NCBI GenBank assembly: GCA_033030425.1
Contig: JAUFSD010000013.1
Coordinates: 744,001 to 808,000 of the forward strand
From: Verpa conica
Taxonomy: Eukaryota; Ascomycota; Pezizomycetes; Pezizales; Morchellaceae
DNA length: 64,000 bases
Direction: 5' to 3'
The notes beneath the pieces were generated by a model. The model did no database searches and was not told where the DNA came from. It saw only the letters and a program-made list of their open reading frames with translations. The translations under genes and the position numbers were made by a program. Shown piece after piece: positions 48,301-58,699 of the stretch. How positions within the stretch are numbered: the stretch's first letter is position 1; every line of letters starts with the position of its first letter.

Positions 48301-49670
48301 CGATTAGCAAAAACTAGAGTTGTCTATAGAAACCTGAATCCGAGATGGGAGGAAACTGTGGATATCACAACACAGGGACCAATTTGGTTGACGGCAACTG
48401 TATGGGATTGGGATACTGTCGGTGATCACGATTGCGTGGGGAGGACGAGTATTAAGCTGGATCCTACGCATTTTGGCGACTTCTTACCACAAGAGCATTG
48501 GTTGGAATTAGACACACAGGGAAGACTGTTATTAAGGGTTAGCATGGAGGGAGAGCGGGACGATATCCAGTTCTATTTTGGGAAAGCTTTTAGGACGTTG
48601 AAAAGAACAGAGAGAGATATGACTAGGCAGATTACGGATAAGGTGTGTGAATTCCTATGTGATGATGCTAAGAATTTTGCTTAACTGTGCCGTTGTAGTT
48701 GTCTGCCTATATTCACCACTGTCTCTCGCGCTCGGCGCTCAAGAATGTTCTATCTAAAGGGTACGGTATATCAGCAGTATCTAGTCTGTTCAGTCGAACT
48801 GGGTTGGGGGCTGGACGACCACAATCAACTGTAGGGCCTGCAGTTACAGAGGCAGATGTTGCGGCTGCTGTTGTTCCCTTGACGGACTACTTTAATGAAA
48901 ATTTTGCGATCTTAAACACCACCCTAACTAGCTCAGCAATGATGCTGGTCATGTCGAGACTTTGGAAGGAGATTCTAGTAACACTTGAGGCATTGCTTGT
49001 GCCCACATTGTCAGACAAACCGTCACAACAGAAACCACTGACCTCACAAGAGACCGAAGTCTGCTTCAGGTGGTTACAGGTGAGCAAGCTTAATATAACT
49101 TATTTTTGCCATCAACTGACATATTTTACTATATAGCTCATGTTTGACTTCTTTCATGTCATCGATGAGTCTACTGGAGAAGCTAGTGGTGTCCCGCTTG
49201 ACGTTCTCAAATCTCCTAAATATCACGAACTCCAATCCCTCAACTTCTTTTATTTTGAATCAACAGACAATCTCATCCGCACCTCTGAGAGAATGGCAAA
49301 CGCTGCTGCTGCACGCCAACAACAGGCCCGTAATCGATTATCAAATTCTCAATCTAGCCATCAAGTTGGCGGGATGTTGGGTGTCCCAGGTGCAAAGAGG
49401 ACTAAGAGTGTTTTGATGAGTAGAAATCTGGGAACTATGAGGAAAGCAAAGGAGGAAAAGAGAAGAGAGGCCCAAGCGGAGCCGAGTGATGATATGATCT
49501 TGAGGATTTTGAGGATGAGGCCTGAGGCATCAGGTTACTTGAAGGACAGGAGTAGACAGAAGGAAAGACTTGCAGCTTCCGCTGCTGCCGAGGCAATTGT
49601 GAGACAGAGTATGAACTCAGGGCCTGGAAGAATGGGTGCTATGGCCCCAGGTATGGGCATGAGAAGGTAA
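45385..49670 (+). CDS. ync13: Ync13/Munc13-like protein (MHD1-C2-MHD2)
   Basis: Fungal member of the Unc13/Munc13 family, thought to couple exocytosis and endocytosis at the plasma membrane (S. pombe Ync13). Five exons: 45385-47270, 47341-48001, 48064-48642, 48699-49079, 49137-49670; 1346 residues. The N-terminal half has helical DAYSYALRSAYLHYLLQPRP and HEVMRDFSHSVRDS blocks. MHD1 covers roughly 640-830, including FEDFLADFVWRWI. The C2 domain is at about 895-995 (VFTIKIVEAEDLKAMDINGF, SDPYVVLGD, NPRWEETVD, WDWDTVGDHDCVGRTSIKLD); its Asp residues could bind Ca2+. MHD2 follows with SRLWKEILVTLEALLVPTLS and FDFFHVIDESTGEASGVPLD. The tail is Met/Gly/Arg-rich. The ATG at 45385 was chosen as the first in-frame Met; an upstream non-ATG extension is unlikely. 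Confidence 0.93.
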
Positions 49671-50514
49671 ATTTGTGTGATTGTGATGACTGACTTCCTT
49701 ATCTTCTGTCTGGCGTTTGTTGTGGATTGGATTTGTTCCGTGCGACTTAAGCGTGCGATTGAAATTACTTTTCTATATTCTATATTTTATTCCTCAGCTT
49801 CGTTGCGGTGTGTTGCGGTTTTTAATTTCATATTTCTGCTATCCTGTGTTTGTTCCACGGTGCTGATAATACATACCTCGGTGGTTCATTTCCTTTACTT
49901 ATATTTCGTTGGAATTGGAATTGGAACTATTCTTTTGTGGGAGGTTATTTGCTTTTTTCTTATAATTTTCACTTTTTTCTGATAAAGAGGATACAACTCT
50001 GGTTCAAACTAGAGTTGTAACAATAGGGTGTTGTGAGGTCAAACGAGATGTAGAGATTAGGGATCAGATTCCAAGGCAAGCCTAGAAGATGGGTATACTC
50101 ATATCTAGTTCTTAGCGACTGGACACTTGGGTAATCAGGGGGTTCACTGTAATAGTAAACAGCTCTGGAAAATTATGACTGCCGCTCGGTACACGGACAG
50201 TATTTATGGAGCCTAGAATGGTCACAAAACTTGTACTAGTATAAGATCACCTCCTGAGATATTGCTATACGCCAAGATTCAGAGCACAGACCACACTCTA
50301 TCTCCTCGGTCCAATGCCCCAACCTGGTGTGGAATTTGCCGCCCATACCGAAACCTCCGCAGGCCCGGAGAAGCATTATCGGGTTTTCGGAAAGCCTAGT
50401 GGGCAGGTTGATGGGGTTCGTGCCAAGTAAAAAGGGGAAGTGAAAATGGGAGATAGAATACAAACTTTTCTTTCTATTCCACTCTCCTCCTAATTGACAG
50501 ATCGTATCATAGTG
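49671..50514. other. Intergenic region
   Basis: The T-rich Ync13 3' UTR (to about 49990) is followed by unremarkable sequence and the promoter of the next gene. A small inverted repeat (caactctggttcaaactaga then its partial complement agagttg) lies at about 49993-50020. Nothing else is seen. Confidence 0.5.
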
Positions 50515-51355
50515 ATGCTCCGAAATTCTCTGATTGCCGTCTTTGCAAGTTTACTCGGTGTCCAGTCGGTTCTGGGCACGTCAGGTTACTACCGTGCTCC
50601 TGCAAAAGGACTGGTGGCCGACAGCGTTGCCGATCAAGATGTGAAGGTTGAGGCTAGAGATCTAGGTGAATTTCTTTTACACTCCTCCGTGACTCCGCAC
50701 GCTCATGGGATATCTATTGGCATAGGTTCAAACCCATTATCCCCGGTTGCAGGTGTGATAGGGTTACTCATGTCGTTGCATTATGAGTACTGGTGTACGG
50801 AGTTTCTCCCAAATTTTCCTACGCCTTCGAAATACATAGAAACTACAGTTACGAGGACGGAGACCGAGACTGTGAGTGGGGAAAGCACGATTACGGAGGG
50901 TAGTGGGGTGTCGGTAACGAGTGGGGTGGGTAGTGTTATGGAGACAACGACGATAACGGTAACGGTGGAGGAAAAGAGTACTACGACGTATGTTGGGTTC
51001 GGTTTCTCCCTAGTGGAGTTCGAGAAACTAATAGGGATTTAGTACAACAACTAAAATCACTCCTCCTAGCATAGCTCACAGGGATGTAGAAGTTCCAGAG
51101 TTTCTTAATGGCTACGATAAAAAGATCATCCGCTCGGCCTGCTCTGTGGTTCTTCAGCCGTCACCGAGAGCGACGACTACAACAGCAATAGTATCTGTTA
51201 CTTCGAATCTCTGCACGAGGACAACGCTTTATACCACCACTATAATCCCTTCCCAAACCACTACTATTAGAACTACAAGTACAACTGTAATAAAAGTTCC
51301 TAAAATAGAAACCATTACAGTCACAGAAAATGCCGATTCGCAATACGGCATCTAG
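50515..51355 (+). CDS. Secreted Thr-rich protein, function unknown
   Basis: I do not recognise a family. Two exons, 50515-50987 and 51070-51355, give 252 residues; donor gtatgt and acceptor ctcctag are in phase (an alternative acceptor 12 bases further on would also keep the frame). A signal peptide is clear (MLRNSLIAVFASLLGVQSVLG). The middle contains HAHGISIGIGSNPLSPVAGV and YEYWCTEFLPNFPTPSKYIE. Two Thr/Ser/Val-rich segments, one before and one after the intron (TVTRTETETVSGESTITEG; TTIIPSQTTTIRTTSTTV), resemble O-glycosylated linkers. Between them lies RDVEVPEFLNGYDKKIIRSA. There is no GPI-type hydrophobic tail. Probably an extracellular or wall-associated glycoprotein. Confidence 0.7.
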
Positions 51356-52210
51356 CCACCGCCTAAGCTCTTGGTGTTTTTATAGTCGATAGGTTCTAAG
51401 AAGGTTTATCTAGCAGGTCCTAGTCGATTTCTACATAGCTTAATATGGTCTGACTAGAAGCTTAAATAGCAAAGTATAGATTATCTCTAGTTATTTAGGG
51501 GGTATTCAATGGGGTGTTCATTGGTAGTTTAGAGTTTTTTTTTAACAATGATTACGGGATGTAGCTTTTATAAAAGTGTGGGAAGTAATAGTAATAGTAA
51601 TAGTAATAGTAATTATTATTCATACCCTATTAGATTATCAAAAAGGGTAAAATTGCAATTTATTGATTTTATCTAATACTAAACGTAAATTTAGATAAAA
51701 TCAAGAGAGTCTACTACACCTATTTCATGGAACATTGAGCTTTTATTTGGGGGCACTGCGACTATTTACATATAGCTTTAGGTACTCGATTACTTTTGCC
51801 TTATTACTAATAGCCCGACCGGGTCAAGTTACTATCAATAAAGAATCCAGCTATGAGATAATATCTAGAGCTTATCTAGGTAAGAAAACAAGAAACTCAA
51901 ATGAAGAGTGGTTCAAGAGATATTAGGAGGAATAAGTTCGTTGTCTTCAAGTAATTGGACCAAACTAGAGCATGGGAATCTCTACGAATACATGAGGCGG
52001 AAATTCTGTTTAAAGGTATTAACTCACCTCTCATTACTTTTCTATCTGTAGGGGGCACCATCTCATATTTGTGAGCTTTCGTATGGAATATAGCTATTAC
52101 AGGGCGAGAAACTTTAAACACAGTAATCTAACGACTGATATTACAATCGAGTCAGCATAGTCTAATTAAGGTCGGGATTTAATGTAACTTTATCACCGTT
52201 ACATTCATAG
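51356..52210. other. TA-rich intergenic region
   Basis: No gene is seen. It includes a hexanucleotide run (AGTAAT)5 at 51584-51613 and TA-rich decayed sequence up to the SINE. Confidence 0.55.
51584..51613 (+). repeat. (AGTAAT)5 microsatellite
   Basis: Five perfect tandem copies of AGTAAT, followed by an ATT-rich extension. Confidence 0.9.
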
Positions 52211-52580
52211 CACCATTGGCCTAACGGTAGTGAGTTGCGAGTAGTTTGATCGACGCCCATAGGGCCTCTCGTTCGAGCCGCGGTGGAGTAAGGAGAAACT
52301 GTAGAATAATTAGAATACGCAGCTCAAGAACCACTTTTTGATACTATTTTACTCTGGGGTTTTATATAAAATCTTTAGTCTAGGTATATGTAGGTAAAAT
52401 TCTATCTATATGCACAGAGTCATAGTGAGAGGAAGAGGCGAATGAAAACGAGGGAAGGATGAAGGGAGGGGCTCTTTTGCGGGCATATGATAGCGAGTGA
52501 TAATCTATGACCAACTCCCAGAGAACACTATGCGTGTCCCTCGATATAGTTCCAAAAAAGGATATTAATGTTTCTAATAT
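52211..52580 (+). mobile_element. tRNA-derived SINE (copy with Pol III promoter)
   Basis: The first 75 bases look like a tRNA. The A box is TGGCCTAACGG (52217-52227), the B box GTTCGAGCC (52271-52279) 44 bases later, and the ends CACC/GGTG can pair as an acceptor stem. The cloverleaf is imperfect, so it is not a functional tRNA. The downstream body, beginning cggtggagtaaggagaaact, recurs at 61084, which shows a dispersed family. The 3' limit is uncertain: 'attcata' occurs just before the element and again at 52581, a possible weak target-site duplication. It inserts in the 3' flank of the Mrf1 gene. Confidence 0.75.
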
Positions 52581-52589
52581 ATTCATATA

Positions 52590-53979
52590 TTAAGCTTCTG
52601 GGTCTAAATTCTCTACATCCCTCTCCATCTGCCACTTCCGCACCTGCTCCATCAGCGTATCTAGCGTAGTTCCATCCATACAGCTCGGCAAATCATGAAG
52701 GCTAAAGCCGCACCTATGGTCTGTGATTCTGTTCTATATGCGTGTCAGTAAAGTTTATCAATGATGGCCTCTGGATTACATACCTGAATATAATTATAAG
52801 TCCTCAACTTATCCGCCCTCCCAGCATTTACTTTAGCAACCCCCCTCCTCAGCGCCAGCTCCTCCGCCTCCCTCTCACTTCGTCTCCGTTCCGCAATCCT
52901 ACTCTTAAGAACCTGCAGACACTTCTCACGGTTCTTATGCTGACTCCTACTATCCTGAATTGCGGCTACCAGCCCAGTCGGAATGTGCGTCATGCGCACC
53001 GCCGAGTCCGTTGTATTAACATGTTGCCCTCCAGCACCTCTCGCACGCATGATATCGATACGAACATCCTTCATATCTATCACACTATCCGGGTCTTCCT
53101 CCCCCTCACTCTCAGTCACCGGAAACGACGGCAGCACCATAACACTTGCTGTGGAAGTGTGTGTACGACCCTGTTTCTCCGTCGCCGGAACACGCTGAAC
53201 ACGGTGAACACCTGCCTCCCCACGCAGCACATCATATGCTCCCGGGGCATCAATCTCGAATATCGCTTCTGTTATCCCATCACCGCCTTCAGTAGTGGGT
53301 GTGTGGGAGATCATCGATATGGGCCAATTGCGGAGAGTGCAGTAGGTTGTGTACATTTTCAGCAGGTCGTTTGCGAAAAGACTTGCTTCAGAACCACCGG
53401 TTCCTGGACGGACCTCGAGCATAGCGGGGAGGTGCGCGAATGGGTGTGGGGGGACGAGTGAGTGTGTTAGGGTTGCGGAGAGAGCTGCGAGGGAGGCTTC
53501 GGTAGTGAGGATGTCGAATGCGGCTTCGGAGCGGAGGTCAGAGTCGAGAGAGCGGTCGGATACCATCTCCTTGAGCTCTTTGAGATTCTATATGTGGGTT
53601 AGTACATGGTTGGTGCGTGGTTTATGAGAGAAGTAGAAGGAGGTGTACATTAATAGCATCTTCGTAATCTCTTAATGCCCGGGCGACACCTGCTAATTGT
53701 CCAACCCTCGTGGCAGTCTTTTTGTTATAGTCCTCGCTCAGCTTCCGTTCCAGCTGTGTGTGTTCCAGAGTTAGTTGTTGGGCTCGTCTCAGTAAACCTC
53801 CGGGAAGCCGGGAAGTGCCGAGTGCAGCATCTTCGGTGGTGTTAGTTTCGAGCTGCAATTGAGGGTGAAGGTGTAGACGTACCAGTCGATTGAAGCCTGG
53901 ATTTATACGGTGAATGAACGAATTTGTGGGTAATACAGCGGTGGCAGATATATGCTGCTGGTCGTAGTCGTGGTATCAT
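52590..53979 (-). CDS. MRF1: Mitochondrial peptide chain release factor 1 (Mrf1)
   Basis: Class I release factor that reads UAA/UAG in mitochondria and hydrolyses peptidyl-tRNA. Four exons on the minus strand: 53979-53883, 53830-53649, 53587-52784, 52733-52590; 408 residues (yeast 413). The presequence is basic (MIPRLRPAAYICHRCI, HKFVHSPYKSRLQST). Domain 1 is coiled (LRRAQQLTLEHTQLERKLSE). Then LEVRPGTGGSEASLFANDLL and the decoding loop GVHRVQRVPATEKQGR, with the PxT tripeptide PAT. The catalytic GGQ is in RARGAGGQHVNTTDSAVR. The C-terminus has TYNYIQ-NRITDHRCGFSLH. Intron 1 ends at gaag after a ctaac branch site; this choice alone is in phase. All functional motifs are intact. Confidence 0.95.
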
Positions 53980-55709
53980 CTTTAGGTATATAAATGTTTC
54001 ATTGTGAGGGTTTTGCAGACAGAAATTTTGAAAGGTGTGGAGGTAGGGTAATCAGGTTAACCACGTGATTGAGCGAGTGATATTTGGTGTGTAATATTAC
54101 TACGCTCCCCGCCTCCCTTATACGTTCCATCTCTATTAGAAAAGAAAGGATAGAAACGTAGACTCAATTTATTAGACGCATCCGGTTTTGGGGGAAGCCT
54201 CTAGGGCAAAAAAGCAGCAAAAGTGGTTGGTGCTACTTCAAATTACAGAGATGCTCCTTAATCCACTTGCTCACAGTTCGGACAAGAGTCATTCAGCCAT
54301 CAGCTGAAACGATGCCACAAGGCCGGACACTGATAAATTTAGGTTTTGTGGGCTTGATTGTAACGCTACTGCAGTGACTTTTGAACTCCGGCACAGGCTT
54401 GCAGAATCAATACTGGGTGAATTTCGAGGGCCTATTAGCTATTTTAAAAACTAACAATTATAAAATCGTTCGAGGAGAGAACTATCAGAACATAAACTAA
54501 GACCAAAAATAATTCCTAGACCGGCATATATGGAAATGACTGAAAAATGACCCCTAAACGAAGTTCCTCTATCATTTCTATGTAGCCAAGACCTTGGTTT
54601 CAGGCCTCTTTGAAGTTCGTGAGATATATTTATTATGTCTTTCGTATTTTTAGATTAAGTATCAGTAGTTCCGAGAGTATCCTTACTTAATAGTGGAGGA
54701 TATTTGAAAGCTTTGGATAAGAAAGGGTTAATTAATGTTTTCCCCGTTGAAGGTGTAGTGGATTATTGGCAGGGCATAATTTTAGAGTTTGGCTTGCATG
54801 TTAAAGTTCAGTATAGTACATCCTTTATATATGGCAAACTAGGTCAGGATAAATAGTAGTGCATCCAAAGCGAGTTCCACTTTATGAAAACGCTCAGGGT
54901 CCGTCTAATTCTACTCTATAGGTCTACTCTATAAGACAGTATAATTCAATTATATTGTTATAAATGTTACCCCATAATTCCCAGTATTAAACAAATATAG
55001 GCCAAAAAGACCTTAAGTCCGTAGCCTAGGGGCCGGGGTTCCAATTTATAAGGGGATGTGATAGATAAATTACAAATGAGGCTTCTGATAAGTTTGGTAT
55101 TTCATGGAGATATAGCAGTGAGTAAGGGCATATTAACTAGCCCCTCCAGGCTAGTAATAGCGAAATAGTAGACTCAGCCTTGGGGATCACGGTATAGAGG
55201 TAGTAAATCCCTTAAGTACCCACAGTAAGAATTTACGGGAGTCCCAAATATTAAGCTAGCTAGGCCATGTAATCTTTAGAGGTGCAGGGTGATACGCGCT
55301 AGTAACCCTTAAAATAATGATAAAATATAACATTTTCACCAGCTGTCTAGCCAGTTCTGGCTTCACGGTGATTTTTATTGGAAATTAGTCGCCACATCTG
55401 TCTTCTGGCCGCCAGATAGTCCTAAAGTATCAGAGATCTTAGGTTACAAGACCTTAGGGAATGGGAAATTTAACATCAAAAGGAGAAGAAAGTAAAAAAA
55501 AACAGAGATACGTGACCCAGATACCCCTTTACCAGAAATTGTTCCAAAAACAAGAACAGAGCGGATCAATAATAAACCTAGACAATATATACTACGGGCT
55601 TCCATGCTCTGAGAAAACAGCATGGGGGAACCGATAGAGCAAATCTTCTCAGGGCCTACTGGGTGACACTCGGCCCGGGCGGGGGTGCATCACAGGCAAC
55701 GATCCGTAT
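53980..55709. other. TA-rich intergenic region
   Basis: The first 200 bases are the Mrf1 promoter. The rest to about 55500 is TA-rich, CpG-poor decayed sequence without open frames or recognisable repeats. The 3' UTR of the VIM-motif gene is expected at its right edge. Confidence 0.55.
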
Positions 55710-56113
55710 CTAATCCCAAACAAGCTGCTCTTGTTGTCCCTTGGTCTTTGCTCCATCCTGGAGATGTTGGTTCTGGGTCTTTCGTTTCTGCTGTTCTAGC
55801 TGTGAACCTAACCTCCCATTCTTCTGAGAACTTAACCGTTGCTGTCAAGAACATGAATATTAGTATCCTACTCGCAATAGGAACCCTTCAGGGGTCATAC
55901 CTCTGCTGCTAAAGCTGCTGCTACACGAGCATTCGGTGGAGTTGATTGCTCTCCACTGTTACTGCCCTCGATTTCATTGTACCCGCTACCACCCCCTAAA
56001 GTTCTCCCTGGCCCACTAGCTTTGGGTTTCTTTGGTCCGAAGCTAGGGAGAAGCGAGGTTCTTGGTGAAGCTGATGTGGAGGACGGAGATTCTTTACCGC
56101 AGAGGTTACCCAT
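55710..56113 (-). CDS. Small MGNxC protein with p97/VCP-interacting (VIM) motif, SVIP-like
   Basis: Two exons on the minus strand, 56113-55901 and 55841-55710, encode 114 residues. The N-terminus MGNLCGKE fits N-myristoylation at Gly2 with a palmitoylatable Cys5, so membrane anchoring is likely. A Ser/Pro/Gly-rich linker follows (SFGPKKPKASGPGRTLGGGS). The residues RVAAALAAEQR satisfy the VIM consensus R-x5-AA-x2-R, used by SVIP, gp78 and others to bind the p97/Cdc48 N domain. The first nine lie in exon 1 and QR in exon 2. The C-terminus is Gln/Lys-rich and helical (GRLGSQLEQQKRKTQNQHLQ) and ends in LVWD. Similar small proteins with GRxLGG and (G)KLGxQLxxQ blocks occur in other fungi. Predicted role in ER-associated or vacuolar Cdc48 recruitment is inference. 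Confidence 0.82.
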
Positions 56114-57852
56114 AGCTGTTGTCAAACTGGAAGTCAGTATGATGTGTGAGGGAAATGGGCTGTGATGTCCCGATGCGCGAATGGTATAGTCTTGGCACCT
56201 TGTCAAACCTAACCCTATGTACTCTATCTACCGAGAATCGCGCTAGGAGGTTGAAATAAGAAGTGGCAAAGCAACTAACTTACAAAAGAAGCCTCTATCC
56301 CTAACTAGCCTATTAAACCCTTCCCAGCAAAATTTTGCAGTCACACTTTGTTTAGACGTCTTAGTGTGATTCTCGCTCTTGCCAGATTATGCTTGAATAC
56401 TTCCTATGTGGACTTGGCAGGTTATAAGGCTATGATTAAGTGCTACCGGGACCTTCCTAAAGGACCAGACCTTATATTTTTAGGAGGTGCTTGAATCTTG
56501 AAATCGAAAAGGTCAAATTAGTAGACCGGATTAAGTGATACTTGCGGGGGGAGCATCTAGTGGCAAGATAAACCGTGATAGCCAAAGGCGAGGAACAAGT
56601 GGGTACGTACTGATGCTTGAGCTACGCAACCTTTTTTTTGATGAGATATATGTATGAATGTATTGCGTCTTTAGAAACTCGTTTATTATCTTTTGTGTTT
56701 TTTCACTGATTTCAGTCCCCCTCTAGGAAAAATAAATAAGGGAATCATGATCCCACAAATACTAACGTCATATGAATGGCAAGTAGCTAATTGTATGACT
56801 TGAAATTTCGTGTATTCTACTACGGCTTATCCGCTAGATTAATGCGGGGATTATTTCTATTATTATGCATGGAGAAAGGGGTGTCAGGAAACTTTTTTAG
56901 GGAGTTTTTTTAGTGAGTTAATTAGTCTATAGTAAGACCTTCTAAAGCGAGGATTGTTATCCCCTTATATTTCCCCATATTTCCCCCTCTAATAGCCAAT
57001 TTGACTACAGATATTTTTGAGACTGAAGATATATGCAATTTTTTTATAGGATTGATTTGGTTGATCATTATTCATACTTTTTACAGGATTACAAAGCGAG
57101 AAAATTATGGCTTATGTACATATAGTGATTGTTGGACAAGTTAGCGCCTACTCTAACATTACCTAATACCTCAAAAGTCTAGAAAGTAGCCGAGAAACAA
57201 TCAGTTGACATTAGATCGCTAAAAATGCTTAGTACGATTCAGAAAGGCTTAGTGAGAATCTGCAAGCTAGGGAAAACATACTAATGATGCAATAGGTATC
57301 AACTCCTTCATGATAAATAGGCGGATAGAGTAAATATATATATACATGGCTCGCATAATACAATATCTTGATTTTTGGCAGTACGCACAAACACTATATA
57401 TACATGTATATAACCCTTTTCATAACTATAATACATTAGATCATACTAGAAGAGTTTAGTTTCCGGAAGCAATAACTCCTGACCCACTATGCATGCTTAG
57501 GCTACATATCCTACAATCACACCCTAAAATTCTATAGTCAAGGGCGCGCTAGTACAAATATTTGACTCATAGTAGTAGCCAACCTTACAGGTTTTATGGC
57601 CAGCCCAAGACGCCCCCCCCCGCCACCGTTCAGAATGAACATATTCCGTGTTCTCTTTAGTCTAATTTTTTTTCTTTCCTTAGTTCCTGCGAGCTTTGTC
57701 CCTAGCTACCCTAGGCTTACTACCCAAGGCTTAGACCCTCATCAAGTAATGAACAGCATAGAGAAGCTAGCTTCTACTAGCATTTAAACGAGCTTAAAGC
57801 AAAATATAGAGCAAAGATATCATCTGTTTCTTTGTCTTTAAGCATTAACTGA
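56114..57852. other. TA-rich intergenic region
   Basis: Promoter of the VIM-motif gene (to about 56350), then TA-rich sequence. An open frame at 57596-57787 contains a hydrophobic stretch but starts in a C-run and lacks family features, so I do not call it. Confidence 0.55.
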
Positions 57853-58030
57853 CAAATGGGACATGTGGACCTGCGGTGGAGTGAGATTGGTGGTTTTTGC
57901 TGGCCTTGAGCCGGTTGGGGTATTCCGCACCCTTTAGGGTGAAGCCCTGCAAGCATCTCTGATAGAGTGTGGAGTGCGAGTACCATAGCCTTAGGGCTCC
58001 ATGTACTATGATAAATTCATTCATTCATTC
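57853..58030 (+). mobile_element. Short non-LTR retroposon with (ATTC)n tail and target-site duplication
   Basis: A 178-bp insert ends in four ATTC units. It is flanked by identical 13-base direct repeats, aagcattaactga, at 57840-57852 and 58031-58043. The tail followed immediately by the duplication is diagnostic of target-primed reverse transcription. No Pol III boxes are seen, so it may be a 5'-truncated LINE or SINE. The tail resembles the fragment at 2572-2599. Confidence 0.85.
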
Positions 58031-58043
58031 AAGCATTAACTGA

Positions 58044-58699
58044 TAGCTATTTCTCTTCAGAGTGACAGTCCATGATTTGCCTCGTGATCAGCTCGCTTCC
58101 CGCCATGCGACGACGACGATCCCACCCTTCCATCTGTCCGGGGACATACCCGTATACAGCAACTACTACGCAAGAACCGATTCGTCGTACATAGCTCATA
58201 TAAAAAATTACTCTCCCCCCAGTACCCGTATTTGCCGAGTATATTGAGGGGGTTCGCGAGATGACTCGCTTGGCTTAATAAGAGATCTTTGGGATCTATA
58301 ATAGCGTTAGTACGAGAAATGTGAACCGAGGAAACCCCGGGCTCGGGACAGGTGATCTTAATACCTCGATTAAGATCTAATTGGAGTTTGGTGATGATGT
58401 CTAGCAGGTACACGCAGTAAAAGTAATGTTGATAAATCACTTGCTTCTCTTATCTAACCACAACAGGAATTTAATCCGCTACTCCCCCAGGTTTTCGGTA
58501 ACCACACTAAGCACACATAGATTCTTCGCCTCCTACTGCACTTAGCTATAAAAACCAAACCCCCCGGAATCCCGGCAAGGTGTGCGATACCCCCCCATCT
58601 CTTGTTTTTTTTCCTACATATTCTGCGATCATAATTACTCAAAGGGGATTTCCTCCCTTTTTCTTCTCCCTTCTGAGTACGCTGTTTTGACGATTCAAG
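58044..58699. other. Promoter region of the MFS transporter
   Basis: GC-balanced sequence with no gene. Purine/pyrimidine runs near 58590-58680 precede the transporter start. Confidence 0.5.

Noticed and set aside
52211..52286. Functional tRNA gene
   Set aside because: A and B boxes are present, but anticodon and D/T arms do not fold cleanly and the sequence continues into a repeated body, so it is called a SINE head.
57596..57787. Possible small secreted protein
   Set aside because: A hydrophobic stretch exists, but the frame begins in a proline-rich C run inside decayed DNA with no supporting feature.
57777..57986. Minus-strand frame with a CPICQ motif resembling a zinc finger
   Set aside because: It reads through the retroposon and its target-site duplication, and only one CxxC pair is present.
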